Of a DNA stretch of 64,000 nucleotides, positions 33,773-42,176 are shown in pieces (the first letter of the stretch is position 1; each line of letters begins with the position of its first letter). Both the position numbers and the translations under genes were made by a program. The notes below the pieces were generated by a model. It saw nothing but the letters and a program-made list of their open reading frames with translations. It ran no database searches and had not been told where the DNA came from. The DNA is from Bacillota bacterium (lineage in GTDB: Bacteria; Bacillota; Clostridia; Christensenellales; Aristaeellaceae): the NCBI GenBank assembly GCA_023404715.1, contig JAEYAR010000062.1:1-64000 (forward strand), read 5' to 3'.

Positions 33773-33868
33773 AGGTAAATCGACGCCGTGCGGCGAAGAC
33801 AGGGATGCTCGAGGGGCCGGCCCCTTGAGCGGGGGCCGGGGGCAGCTTCCCCCGGGAAAGGAGCGCGT
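33773..33868 (+). promoter_or_regulatory. Two overlapping alternative hairpins before purM
   Basis: CCGGCCCC (33817-33824) can pair with GGGGGCCGG (33831-33839), and CCGGGGG (33836-33842) with CCCCCGG (33849-33855). The two stems share bases and exclude each other. The second ends one to two bases before the purM ribosome-binding site AAAGGAG. It could tune purM translation or be a fortuitous GC-rich spacer. Confidence 0.35.
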
Positions 33869-34897
33869 ATGATCACTTATAAAGATGCGGGCGTGGATGT
33901 AGAGCGCGGCTATGAGGCCGTAAAGCGCATGAAACAGCACGTGCAAAAGACGTTTGACGCGAACGTGCTGGGCGGGCTCGGCTCGTTCGGGGGGTTTTAC
34001 TCGATCGAGAACGAGGGGCTGGAAAAGCCGGTGCTCGTCGCGGGCACGGACGGCGTAGGCACCAAGTTGAAGATCGCCTTTTTGATGGACAAGCACGACA
34101 CCGTGGGCATCGACTGCGTCGCCATGTGCGTCAACGACGTCGTCTGCCAGGGCGCGCGGCCGCTGCTCTTCCTCGACTACCTGGCTACGGGCTACCTCGA
34201 CCCTGAGAAGGTGGAAAGCATCGTCGCTGGCGTCGCCGAGGGCTGCCGCCAGGCGGGCTGCGCGCTGATCGGGGGGGAGACCGCCGAGATGCCGGGCTTT
34301 TACACCGAGGGCGAATACGACCTGGCGGGCTTTACGGTCGGCATTGTCGACCGCGAGAAGTCCATCAGCGGCGAAAAGGTGCGCCCGGGCGACGCGCTGA
34401 TCGGCCTCGCATCCTCCGGCGTGCATTCCAACGGCTATTCGCTCGTGCGAAAGCTCGTGCTGACGGAGGGGACGGATCTGCACGCCCACGTGCCGGAGCT
34501 GGGCAAATCCCTGGGCGAGGAGCTGCTCACGCCCACCCGCATTTACGTGAAGAGCGCGCTTGCGCTCTGTAAAGCGTTTGACATTCATGGCATCGCCCAT
34601 ATCACAGGCGGCGGGTTTATCGAAAACATCCCGCGCATCCTGCCCGAGGGGTTGGCGGCGCGCATCGAGCAAGGGACCTGGCCGGTGCCGCCCATCTTTA
34701 GGCTGCTGCAGCGGCGCGGCCAGATGGAGGACCGCCAGATATTCAACACGTTTAACATGGGCGTCGGCATGGTGCTGGCCGTGCGGGCCGAGGACGCGGA
34801 GGCGGTCGTCGCGCGCGCGAACGAGCTGGGCGAGCGGGCGTATCGCATCGGCGCGGTCGAGCCGCAGGCTGACGGCGAAAGGTTGGTGCTCGCATGA
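33869..34897 (+). CDS. purM: Phosphoribosylformylglycinamidine cyclo-ligase
   Basis: 342 residues. ATP-dependent closure of FGAM to AIR. Characteristic stretches: GSFGGFYSI near residue 35, VAGTDGVGTKLKIAF (~65), GIDCVAMCVNDVVCQGA, IGGETAEMPGFY, and HITGGGFIENIPRILP near the C-terminus. The start has GGGAAAGGAG. Its stop overlaps the purN start (ATGA). Confidence 0.93.
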   Translation: MITYKDAGVDVERGYEAVKRMKQHVQKTFDANVLGGLGSFGGFYSIENEGLEKPVLVAGTDGVGTKLKIAFLMDKHDTVGIDCVAMCVNDVVCQGARPLLFLDYLATGYLDPEKVESIVAGVAEGCRQAGCALIGGETAEMPGFYTEGEYDLAGFTVGIVDREKSISGEKVRPGDALIGLASSGVHSNGYSLVRKLVLTEGTDLHAHVPELGKSLGEELLTPTRIYVKSALALCKAFDIHGIAHITGGGFIENIPRILPEGLAARIEQGTWPVPPIFRLLQRRGQMEDRQIFNTFNMGVGMVLAVRAEDAEAVVARANELGERAYRIGAVEPQADGERLVLA

Positions 34898-35517
34898 GCA
34901 CGCGCATCGCGGTGCTATGCTCCGGCGGGGGCAGCAATTTGCAGGCCATATTGGATGCGATCGATGCGGGCGCGATCGACGGCGAAGTCGTGCTCGTGCT
35001 CTCCAACGCCTCCAAGGCGTATGCGCTGGAGCGCGCGCGAGCGCGCGGCATCGAGGCCGTATTCGTGAGCAAAAAGCAGGCGGGCAGCAGCGAAGCGTTT
35101 AACGACGCGATCCTTGCGCACTTGCAGCGCGCGCGCGCCGGGCTGGTGGTGCTGGCCGGGTATTTGCCCATCGTCGGTCCGCAGATCGTCCGTGCCTTTG
35201 AGGGACGCATCCTCAACATCCACCCCGCGCTCATCCCGTCGTTTTGCGGCGCAGGCATGTATGGGCGCCGGGTACATCAGGCGGTGCTCGATTCCGGGGC
35301 GAAGATCTCGGGCGCGACGGTTCACTTTGTAGACGAACAGATCGATCACGGGTGCATCGTGATGCAAGACAGCGTACCGGTGCTGCAGACCGACGACGTC
35401 GACGCGCTGCAGGCGCGCGTGCTCACGGTCGAGCACCGCATCCTGCCCAGAAGCGTGGGGCTTTTTTGCGCTGGCAAATTGCGGGTAGATGGAAGGCGGG
35501 TATTTGTGGTAGAATAG
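34894..35517 (+). CDS. purN: Phosphoribosylglycinamide formyltransferase
   Basis: 207 residues. Transfers the formyl group of 10-formyl-THF to GAR. N-terminal LCSGGGSNLQAIL binds phosphate; the catalytic trio appears as N and H in RILNIHPALIPSF (~residues 107-110) and D in FVDEQIDHG (~residue 145). Overlaps purM by four bases. Confidence 0.92.
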   Translation: MSTRIAVLCSGGGSNLQAILDAIDAGAIDGEVVLVLSNASKAYALERARARGIEAVFVSKKQAGSSEAFNDAILAHLQRARAGLVVLAGYLPIVGPQIVRAFEGRILNIHPALIPSFCGAGMYGRRVHQAVLDSGAKISGATVHFVDEQIDHGCIVMQDSVPVLQTDDVDALQARVLTVEHRILPRSVGLFCAGKLRVDGRRVFVVE

Positions 35518-35565
35518 AGGGGACCGTTATTTTTGCCAAATTTCGCGCAAATTGGGCCTGAATCC

Positions 35566-35594
35566 TTGCCTGCGCGTGAATTTTAGCGTAATAT
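35566..35594 (+). promoter_or_regulatory. Promoter before the double-GNAT gene
   Basis: TTGCCT (35566-35571), 17-base spacer, TAATAT (35589-35594). It may give the GNAT-purH segment extra expression independent of the purE promoter. Confidence 0.4.
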
Positions 35595-35633
35595 AAAGGT
35601 TCGGAGTTACCACGGATATAAGGAGAGCCTTCG

Positions 35634-36440
35634 ATGAAGATATTTCATCCGCAAAGCGGCATGAACGGCGCGCAGCGGGATAATTGCTTCCTCATTCAGG
35701 ATAACGCGGGCGTAGAATTGGGCCAGGGCTCTGTAATCGCCCGGAATGTCAAAGAAATATACCCGGAGCGCCCTGTCGATATCGTGATGGAGTTGGATGC
35801 GCATCCGCGGGCGCGGGATATGCTCTTTGGCGCGCTGCGGGCGCAGGCCGCCTTGCTGCACCGGCAAGCCGGGCGCGCGCCGGCGCGGCTTTATACCCTC
35901 TGCCAAATGGGGGATGTGGAGCGCTACCACTATTTCAAGTCCTTCGGGTTTGACGATGCGGACGGCGACGAGCTGTTCGTCTGGCGCCTGAGCAAGCACG
36001 AGCGCATGATCTACCCGCCGCTCTCTACGCAGATCATCGAAATCCCGCGCCGCTCGCGCGCTGAGACGGAGGGCGTCGTGCGCCGCATGCAGAGCTTCGG
36101 CGCGGGCGAGCATGCCCCGGAGTGGCTGGAGGATGTTTCCCGCATGCCGAATTTTTGCGCCTTTGCGGTGTATGGCGGCAGCGAGCTGTGGGGCGAGATC
36201 GTCGTCACCGGCGAGGATCAGGAGGCGCGGGTAGAGGCGCTCTATACGGTGCCGAAGTATCGGGGGCACGACGTGGCGACGGCGCTGCTCAGCCAGGTGC
36301 GTCTGACGCTTCTGGAGCGCGGCGTCCGGTTCGTGAGCATGAACGTGCCCCGGCGCAATCTGCGCGCGATGCGGCTGCTGCAACGCATGCATTTTGAATG
36401 GGTTCGTACAGACCAGTTGTACATGGGGATCGACCTGTAG
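35634..36440 (+). CDS. Protein with two GNAT acetyltransferase-like domains
   Basis: 268 residues. The C-terminal half is a standard GNAT: GSELWGEIVVTGEDQEARVE, LYTVPKYRGHDVATALLSQV (acetyl-CoA loop R-G-H-x-V-A), then NVPRRNLRAMRLLQRMHFEW. The N-terminal half has the GNAT strand pattern (CFLIQDNAGVELGQGSV, RYHYFKSFGFDD) but lacks the Q/R-x2-G-x-G/A loop, so it is probably non-catalytic. It sits between purN and purH on the same strand, with its own weak promoter. Substrate unknown; placement in the purine group may be incidental. Confidence 0.78.
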   Translation: MKIFHPQSGMNGAQRDNCFLIQDNAGVELGQGSVIARNVKEIYPERPVDIVMELDAHPRARDMLFGALRAQAALLHRQAGRAPARLYTLCQMGDVERYHYFKSFGFDDADGDELFVWRLSKHERMIYPPLSTQIIEIPRRSRAETEGVVRRMQSFGAGEHAPEWLEDVSRMPNFCAFAVYGGSELWGEIVVTGEDQEARVEALYTVPKYRGHDVATALLSQVRLTLLERGVRFVSMNVPRRNLRAMRLLQRMHFEWVRTDQLYMGIDL

Positions 36441-36483
36441 GCCGTTACAAACAGCTTACGGATAAACGAAAGGGGAAAATGAC

Positions 36484-38034
36484 GTGATCAAGCGGGCATT
36501 GCTGAGCGTATCGGATAAGACAGGCATCGTCGAGCTGGCCAAGAGGCTTTGCGATCGGGGCGTCGAGTTGCTCTCCACGGGCGGAACGATGAAGGCGATC
36601 GAGCAGGCGGGCATCCCGGTGACGGGCGTGTCGGACGTAACGGGTTTTCCGGAGTGCCTGGACGGGCGCGTAAAGACGCTGCACCCCGCCATCCACGCGG
36701 GCCTGCTGGCCATGCGCGGAAATCCCGAGCATATGCGTCAGATTGAAGAGCTGGGCGTAAAGCCCATCGACCTGGTGGTGATCAACCTCTATCCTTTCCG
36801 CGAGACGATCGCAAAGCCCGGCGTGTCGTTCGAAGAGGCCATCGAGAATATCGACATCGGCGGCCCGACGATGCTGCGCGCCGCGGCCAAGAACTGGCAG
36901 GACGTAGCGGTCGTCGTAGAGCCCTGCGATTACGAAACGGTGCTCGCGGAGTTTGAAGAGACGGGCGACGTATCGCGCGAAACGAAGCTGCGCCTTTGCT
37001 ACAAGGTGTTCGAGCATACCGCGCAGTACGACTGCATGATCCAGCAATATTTGCGCGCGCAGCTGCCGGGCGACAACCGCTTCCCGGATAAGCTGACCGT
37101 GACGTTTGAAAAGGTGCAGGGCATGCGCTACGGCGAAAACCCGCATCAGGGCGCGGCGTTCTACCGCGACCTGACCGACATCGCGGGCACGCTGCCCGCG
37201 GCCCGGCAGCTGCACGGCAAGGAGCTCTCCTACAACAACATCAACGATACGAACGGCGCGCTGGAGCTGCTGCGCGAGTTCGACACGACCGCGGTCGTCG
37301 CGGTCAAGCACGGCAATCCCTGCGGCGTGGGCGTGGCGGACGACGTGGCGGAGGCCTATCGTTTGGCCTACGAGGCGGACCCGGTCAGCGTGTTCGGCGG
37401 CATCGTCGTGACGAACGCGACGGTGGACGCAGCCACGGCGGAGCAGATGGCGAAGATATTCCTGGAGATCATCGTCGCCCCCGCCTTCACCGACGCGGCG
37501 CTGGAGATCCTCACCCGCAAGAAGAACCTGCGCCTTTTGCAGCTGGATACGACCCACCGCGCCTACCCCAAGGCCGAGCGCGTGCTGCGCAAGGTTTCCG
37601 GCGGCCTGCTCGTGCAGGATATCGACGACGTGCTGCTGCCGGAGGGCGGGGAGCTCAAGGTCGTGACCGACCGCGCGCCCACCGAGAAGGAGATGAAGGA
37701 CCTGCTGCTGGCGTGGAAGATCGTCAAGCACGCCAAGTCCAACGGCATCGCCATCGCCAAGGACGACCAATCGCTCGGCATCGGGCCGGGGCAGGTCAAC
37801 CGCATTTGGTCGACACAGATGGCCATCGAGCGCAGCGGCGAAAAGGTGCGCGGCGCGGCGTTGGCGTCCGACGCGTTCTTCCCGTTTGACGACTGCGTGA
37901 AGGAGTGCCAGAAGGCGGGCATTACCTGCATCATTCAGCCGGGCGGCAGCGTGCGCGATGCGGATTCCATCAAGGCCTGCAACGAAGCGGGCATCGCGAT
38001 GGTCTTTACAAACATGCGCCACTTCAAACACTGA
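36484..38034 (+). CDS. purH: Bifunctional AICAR formyltransferase / IMP cyclohydrolase
   Basis: 516 residues from a GTG start after AAAGGGG. The last two steps to IMP. N-terminal cyclohydrolase (MGS-like fold) with LSVSDKTGIVELAK, LLSTGGTMKAIE, and GFPECLDGRVKTLHP. The C-terminal formyltransferase has MRYGENPHQGAAFYRD, KHGNPCGVG (active-site KH near residue 270) and IIQPGGSVRDADSI near the end. Complete length for the family. Confidence 0.93.
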   Translation: MIKRALLSVSDKTGIVELAKRLCDRGVELLSTGGTMKAIEQAGIPVTGVSDVTGFPECLDGRVKTLHPAIHAGLLAMRGNPEHMRQIEELGVKPIDLVVINLYPFRETIAKPGVSFEEAIENIDIGGPTMLRAAAKNWQDVAVVVEPCDYETVLAEFEETGDVSRETKLRLCYKVFEHTAQYDCMIQQYLRAQLPGDNRFPDKLTVTFEKVQGMRYGENPHQGAAFYRDLTDIAGTLPAARQLHGKELSYNNINDTNGALELLREFDTTAVVAVKHGNPCGVGVADDVAEAYRLAYEADPVSVFGGIVVTNATVDAATAEQMAKIFLEIIVAPAFTDAALEILTRKKNLRLLQLDTTHRAYPKAERVLRKVSGGLLVQDIDDVLLPEGGELKVVTDRAPTEKEMKDLLLAWKIVKHAKSNGIAIAKDDQSLGIGPGQVNRIWSTQMAIERSGEKVRGAALASDAFFPFDDCVKECQKAGITCIIQPGGSVRDADSIKACNEAGIAMVFTNMRHFKH

Positions 38035-38159
38035 GATTTCGCGTGAAACGGGGCACATCGCGTTGTCGCTACGCTTTCGGCGGTCGGTCACGTATTAATA
38101 TACGCTCCCTCCCGCCGAAAGCTAGGCTCCTAGCGCTACACCCCGTTTAACGCGAAATC
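38035..38159. repeat. Nested inverted repeat, ~125 bases, between purH and purD
   Basis: Outer arms 38035-38053 and 38141-38159 pair over 19 bases with one mismatch. Inner arms GCTTTCGGCGG (38073-38083) / CCGCCGAAAGC (38112-38122) are perfect. An innermost CGTAT-TAAT-ATACG (38091-38104) completes the nest. It begins directly after the purH stop. There is no T run. It could be a miniature mobile element or a strong mRNA structure between two pur genes. Bases 38160-38277 hold only the purD ribosome-binding site. Confidence 0.65.
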
Positions 38160-38277
38160 GCTTTGTTAGGTGAAGGAGAGGGCTCGTGGATGGCTCGCGG
38201 CTTCGCCTCTCGCGGGGGGCGGGAAAGTGCAACGTCCAATCTCGGTTGAAAGCCTCATGTGTGGAAAGGTGTTTTTT

Positions 38278-39543
38278 ATGAAGGTACTCGTCATCGGCGG
38301 CGGCGGGCGCGAGCACGCGGTCTGCCAGGCCCTTTTGAAATCCGAGCGCGTGACGCAGCTGCTGTGCGCGCCGGGCAACGGCGGCATCGAGCGCATCGCC
38401 CGGTGCTTTCCCGATGTCAAGGCGACGGACGTCGACGGCATCGTCCGGCTTGCTAAGGCGCAGAGCGTAGACTTCGTGGTCGTCACGCCTGACGATCCGC
38501 TGGCGCTGGGCTGTGTGGACCGTCTGGAGGCGGAGGGCATTCGCGCGTTCGGCCCTTCGCAGGCGGCGGCGCGCATGGAGTCGAGCAAGATCTTTTCCAA
38601 GGACCTGATGAAGAAGTACGGCATCCCCACGGCGAGGTGCGAGGTCTTTGACGACTGCGACCGGGCGCTCGCCTATCTGGATACGCAAAAGGCGCCCATC
38701 GTCGTAAAGGCCGACGGCCTGGCGCTGGGCAAGGGCGTCGTCGTGGCCGCTACGATCGACGAGGCGAAGGACGCCGTGCGCGACATGATGCAGGGGCATA
38801 AGTTCGGCGAGAGCGGCGCGCGTGTGCTCATTGAAGCGTGCATGTTCGGGCGCGAGGTGACGGTTCTGTGCTTTTGCGACGGCAAGACGATCCGTCCGAT
38901 GCCCGCTTCGCAGGATCATAAGCGCGCGCTGGACGGCGACCTGGGCCTAAATACCGGCGGCATGGGCGCCTTTGCGCCGAGCCCGCTCTATACCCCGGCG
39001 ATCGCCCAGCGCGTGGATCGCGAGATTTTGCAGCCGACGCTTTCGGCGATGAACGCGGAGGGCCTCACATTCAAGGGCATCCTCTACGTAGGCCTGATGC
39101 TGACGGAAAGCGGGCCCAAGGTAGTCGAATACAATGCGCGCTTTGGCGACCCGGAGACGCAGGCGCTCCTGCCGCTGCTGGATGCCGACCTGATGGCGAT
39201 CTTCGAGGCGATCGAGGCAGGGGCGTTGAAGGACGCCCAGATCCGCTGGAAGAACGAGTCCGCCGCCTGCATCGTGCTCGCATCCGGCGGCTACCCGGGT
39301 AAGTACGAGAGCGGCAAGGAGATTACGGGCATTGAGGATGCCGAGCAGATGGGTGCGACCGTATACCACGCGGGTACGCGCGAGGCGGGCGGCCGCTTCT
39401 ACACGGCGGGCGGCCGCGTGCTGGGGGTGACGGCGGTCGGCCAAACGCTCAGGGAGGCTGTCGCCAAGGCTTACGCCGCCGCGGACAAGATCGACTTTGA
39501 GAAAAAGCACATGCGTCGCGACATCGGTAGCCGCGACGCGTAA
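38278..39543 (+). CDS. purD: Phosphoribosylamine-glycine ligase
   Basis: 421 residues. ATP-grasp enzyme joining phosphoribosylamine and glycine to GAR. N-terminal VLVIGGGGREHAVCQAL and APGNGGIER are diagnostic; the ATP-grasp core includes IVVKADGLALGKGVVVA, and the metal site GGMGAFAPSPLY and EYNARFGDPETQALLPLL. Start chosen at the ATG after GGAAAGGTG that gives the family N-terminus. Confidence 0.93.
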   Translation: MKVLVIGGGGREHAVCQALLKSERVTQLLCAPGNGGIERIARCFPDVKATDVDGIVRLAKAQSVDFVVVTPDDPLALGCVDRLEAEGIRAFGPSQAAARMESSKIFSKDLMKKYGIPTARCEVFDDCDRALAYLDTQKAPIVVKADGLALGKGVVVAATIDEAKDAVRDMMQGHKFGESGARVLIEACMFGREVTVLCFCDGKTIRPMPASQDHKRALDGDLGLNTGGMGAFAPSPLYTPAIAQRVDREILQPTLSAMNAEGLTFKGILYVGLMLTESGPKVVEYNARFGDPETQALLPLLDADLMAIFEAIEAGALKDAQIRWKNESAACIVLASGGYPGKYESGKEITGIEDAEQMGATVYHAGTREAGGRFYTAGGRVLGVTAVGQTLREAVAKAYAAADKIDFEKKHMRRDIGSRDA

Positions 39544-39552
39544 AACGAAATC

Positions 39553-39582
39553 AGCGCCGGAAGATACGCTTCCGGCGCTTTC
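39553..39582 (+). terminator. purD terminator
   Basis: 11-bp perfect stem AGCGCCGGAAG / CTTCCGGCGCT, loop ATACG, then TTCTGATTTG. Confidence 0.75.
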
Positions 39583-39586
39583 TGAT

Positions 39587-39615
39587 TTGACTTCCACCTT
39601 TTCTTCGCGTATAAT
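39587..39615 (+). promoter_or_regulatory. Promoter of the PHP-domain gene
   Basis: TTGACT (39587-39592), 17-base spacer, perfect TATAAT (39610-39615). Confidence 0.8.
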
Positions 39616-39641
39616 GCCCATAGAAATGATGGAGGAAGCCT

Positions 39642-40526
39642 ATGAAGATCTTCGATGAGACGCTGAATTGGTATAAGGGAAATACCCATATGCACACGAC
39701 GCTGAGCGACGGAAGGCTCGCGCCCGAGGAGGCAATCGCCCGTTATGCGGCGAAGGGATATGACTTTGTGACGCTGACGGATCACCGCCGCATCTCGCCT
39801 GAACGAAGGGAGCAGGGCTTGCTCGTGCTCTCGGGCACGGAGCTGGACTACGGCTTTGCCAACCAGGTGGTGCACATCACGGCGGTGGGCCTTGAGCGCG
39901 CGTTCGATACGCAGGCGGCCTGCGACGAGCAAGCGGGCGCGGGCCCGGAGGCGGGGATCGCCGCGATCCGCGCGGCAGGTGGCCGGGCTATCCTTGCGCA
40001 CCCGTGCTGGTCGCTCAACACGCAGGATATGCTGGAGCGGCTTGACGGCATCTCGGCGCTGGAGATTTACAACACGGTTTCCGGCACGCCCTGGAACGCC
40101 GACCGTGCCGAATCCGCATCCTTTTCGGATATCGCGAGCGCGAACGGCAGGATCGTCCCGGTTGTGGGCGCGGATGACGCGCACTTCTACGACGGGGACG
40201 CCTGTCAGACCTGCATCTACGTCAACGCCGCCGACTGCACCCGCCGGGCCATCCTGGAGGCCATAGACGCCGGGCGCTTTTACGCGACGCGCGGGCCGCG
40301 CATTGAGCAAATAGAGGTGGCGGACGGCAGCATAACCGTGCGCTGCTCCGCCGCCCAGAAAATCATCTTCTACTCAGCGCGCGTATGGTCTGCCGGTCGC
40401 TGTCATGTGGGCGAGGGGCTGCGCTGTGCGACGCATGAGGTGAACGGCGCGGATGTGTTCGTGCGCGTAGAGGTCGAGGATGCGCAGGGCCGAAAGGCTT
40501 ATGCCAGCCCGATCGCCCTTAGATAA
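39642..40526 (+). CDS. PHP-domain metal-dependent phosphoesterase-like protein
   Basis: 294 residues. PHP motifs: GNTHMHTTLSDGRL (motif I, H-x-H), DFVTLTDHRRISP (motif II), ILAHPCWS (motif III), and GADDAHFY (motif IV). These histidines and acids bind a metal cluster. The C-terminal ~70 residues form a beta domain (VADGSITVRCSAAQKIIFYS). Members act on phosphoesters of varied substrates; the natural one here is unknown. Monocistronic, with its own promoter and GGAGG. Confidence 0.82.
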   Translation: MKIFDETLNWYKGNTHMHTTLSDGRLAPEEAIARYAAKGYDFVTLTDHRRISPERREQGLLVLSGTELDYGFANQVVHITAVGLERAFDTQAACDEQAGAGPEAGIAAIRAAGGRAILAHPCWSLNTQDMLERLDGISALEIYNTVSGTPWNADRAESASFSDIASANGRIVPVVGADDAHFYDGDACQTCIYVNAADCTRRAILEAIDAGRFYATRGPRIEQIEVADGSITVRCSAAQKIIFYSARVWSAGRCHVGEGLRCATHEVNGADVFVRVEVEDAQGRKAYASPIALR

Positions 40527-40528
40527 CC

Positions 40529-40545
40529 GGCCGAAAGCGTTCGGC
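40529..40545. terminator. Weak hairpin between convergent genes
   Basis: GCCGAA (40530-40535) / TTCGGC (40540-40545) in the 31-base gap between convergent genes. No T run. Confidence 0.35.
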
Positions 40546-40557
40546 GGATGTGAAAGG

Positions 40558-41676
40558 TTAAATCGATAGCTGCCTGTCGCGGGCCGTTACGGCCCATGTG
40601 CCGACGGCCCGCCCGTTTTGTACGACCGTCACCTCCGCGTAAAGCGCTGTGGTCGGGCAAACGTGCGTCGGAATCACGTAGAGCTCCGCGCCGGTCTCCG
40701 GCACGGGGCGCTTTGCGTCCGGATCCAGCGCGAAGACCCAATGCTCCTCGCTTTGAAAGAGGGGCTTTGCCTCCGGCCAGCCGACGATGACGCCGCGCGC
40801 GCCCGCCGGGTCGCTCGCGATGCCCTTGCAGCCCAGGTCCAATGTGAACGTGCCGGGGGCGGGGCGGCTGATCACGCGCGTGAGCACGGCGGCGCCGGGC
40901 GTGAAGGGCAGGTCGGGAAAGTCGCGCGCATAGCCGTAGTCCATCACAAAGCAGGTGCCGGGGGAGAGGTACGCCCCGGGGCGCATTGCATGGCAGGGAA
41001 AGGACGGCGTGCCGCCCATGATCAGCACGTCACAGAGCATTCCATCCGCGCTCAGCCGCGCGCGCAAGGCGTCGACTGCCCGCAGGGAATCTTCGACCGC
41101 CTTCAGGCGCGTGGCGGCGTCGCGCTCGTGGCGGTGGCCGTCGTAGCAATGCAGGCCGCGCATACAAATGCCGGGGATTTCGCAGGCGGCGCGGTACCAA
41201 GCGTGCGCCGCTTCCGGCGCTACGCCCGTGCGGTTCATGCCCATGTTGACGTCCAGCAGCACGCGTACAGCCCCAAGGCCCTCCGCCAGCGCGCGGGCCC
41301 CGAGCGATGCGAGTTGCCGCAAGTCGTCCGCCAGCGCGAAGCATTCCACCTGGGGGTAGGCCTTTGCAAGCGCAATGAAGCGCGCGATGTTCGGGCCGAC
41401 GAGCGGATAGGCGACCAGCAACGCCTGCGCACCGCAGCGCGCGACCATCTCCGCCTCCGCGAACGTCGCGCACTTGAAGCGGACAATCCCCATTTCCACC
41501 TGCATGCGGGTGATCTGTTCGGACTTGTGGGTCTTGACGTGCGGCCACAGGCGGCCGGCGTCGCCGGCCATGCCGATCGCCTTTTGCGTATTCTCACGGA
41601 TGATGTCCGGGTAATAGAGGAGCGCGGGAGACGGAACGTCCGCCGCATTTTGTATCCGATATGGGTTATCGTTCAC
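40558..41676 (-). CDS. PLP-dependent D-threonine aldolase / D-serine dehydratase-like enzyme
   Basis: 372 residues, fold type III (alanine racemase-like). The PLP lysine is in WPHVKTHKS (~residue 48). The C-terminal beta domain ends with the zinc-binding pair in PTHVCPTTALY (~residue 345), diagnostic of the D-threonine aldolase/eukaryote-type D-serine dehydratase family. VSPG-like AYLSPGTCFVMDYGY is also present. Third gene of a minus-strand set with a D-aminoacylase and RidA, so it likely cleaves or deaminates D-hydroxyamino acids released by that enzyme; RidA would remove the reactive imine. Exact substrate undetermined. Confidence 0.82.
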   Translation of the reverse strand: MNDNPYRIQNAADVPSPALLYYPDIIRENTQKAIGMAGDAGRLWPHVKTHKSEQITRMQVEMGIVRFKCATFAEAEMVARCGAQALLVAYPLVGPNIARFIALAKAYPQVECFALADDLRQLASLGARALAEGLGAVRVLLDVNMGMNRTGVAPEAAHAWYRAACEIPGICMRGLHCYDGHRHERDAATRLKAVEDSLRAVDALRARLSADGMLCDVLIMGGTPSFPCHAMRPGAYLSPGTCFVMDYGYARDFPDLPFTPGAAVLTRVISRPAPGTFTLDLGCKGIASDPAGARGVIVGWPEAKPLFQSEEHWVFALDPDAKRPVPETGAELYVIPTHVCPTTALYAEVTVVQNGRAVGTWAVTARDRQLSI

Positions 41677-41688
41677 GGGCCGCCTCCC

Positions 41689-42147
41689 TCAAACTTCAAA
41701 GATGAATTCGATCTCTACCGCGATGCCGCCCGGCAGCTCGTTTACGCCGATCGCCGAGCGGGCGCCCACGCCGTCCTCGCCGTATAGGTCTAAAAAGAGC
41801 TGCGAGGCGCCGTTCATGACGAGGGGCTGCTGCGAAAAGCCGGGCGCGCTGGCGACGAAGCCGAGCAGCTTTACGAGGCTCCTGATGCGGTTGAGGTCGC
41901 CTAGATGCGCGTGCAGCACGCTGAGGGCGTTGAGCGCGCATAGGCGCGCGGCCTCTTGCCCCTGCTCGACGGTGCACTCTGCCCCCACATGGCCTACGAT
42001 GGCGGGCACGCCGTCCTTTGTCGCGCCCTGGCCGGAAACGTAGAGCAGGTTGCCGATCTGTTTGACCGGCTTGTAGATGCCGCCGCGCGGGGGCGGGTTG
42101 GGGAGGGATAAACCAAGATTTTTGAGGGTTTCGTAGACGTCTGCCAT
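41689..42147 (-). CDS. RidA-family protein
   Basis: 152 residues, YjgF/YER057c/UK114 fold. Long-form member: PPPRGGIYKPVKQIGNLLYV, then SGQGA and the C-terminal SAIGVNELPGGIAVEIEFIF with G-V-x-x-L-P. Canonical RidA has an Arg (~105) needed for imine hydrolysis; here the corresponding stretch GVGARSAIGVNELP contains an Arg. It sits between D-aminoacylase and a PLP enzyme that can generate enamine/imine intermediates. Start after AAGGAGG. Confidence 0.85.
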   Translation of the reverse strand: MADVYETLKNLGLSLPNPPPRGGIYKPVKQIGNLLYVSGQGATKDGVPAIVGHVGAECTVEQGQEAARLCALNALSVLHAHLGDLNRIRSLVKLLGFVASAPGFSQQPLVMNGASQLFLDLYGEDGVGARSAIGVNELPGGIAVEIEFIFEV

Positions 42148-42176
42148 GAGAGGTTCCTCCTTCATTGTAAATCAGC

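Noticed and set aside
36445..38091. A 548-codon open frame antisense to purH
   Set aside because: purH on the plus strand is a complete, well-conserved enzyme; the antisense frame is rich in Arg/His/Val/Gln and has no recognisable domain. G+C-rich genes commonly leave such frames open. The same reasoning removed long antisense frames over guaB, the second MATE gene and the D-threonine-aldolase-like gene.
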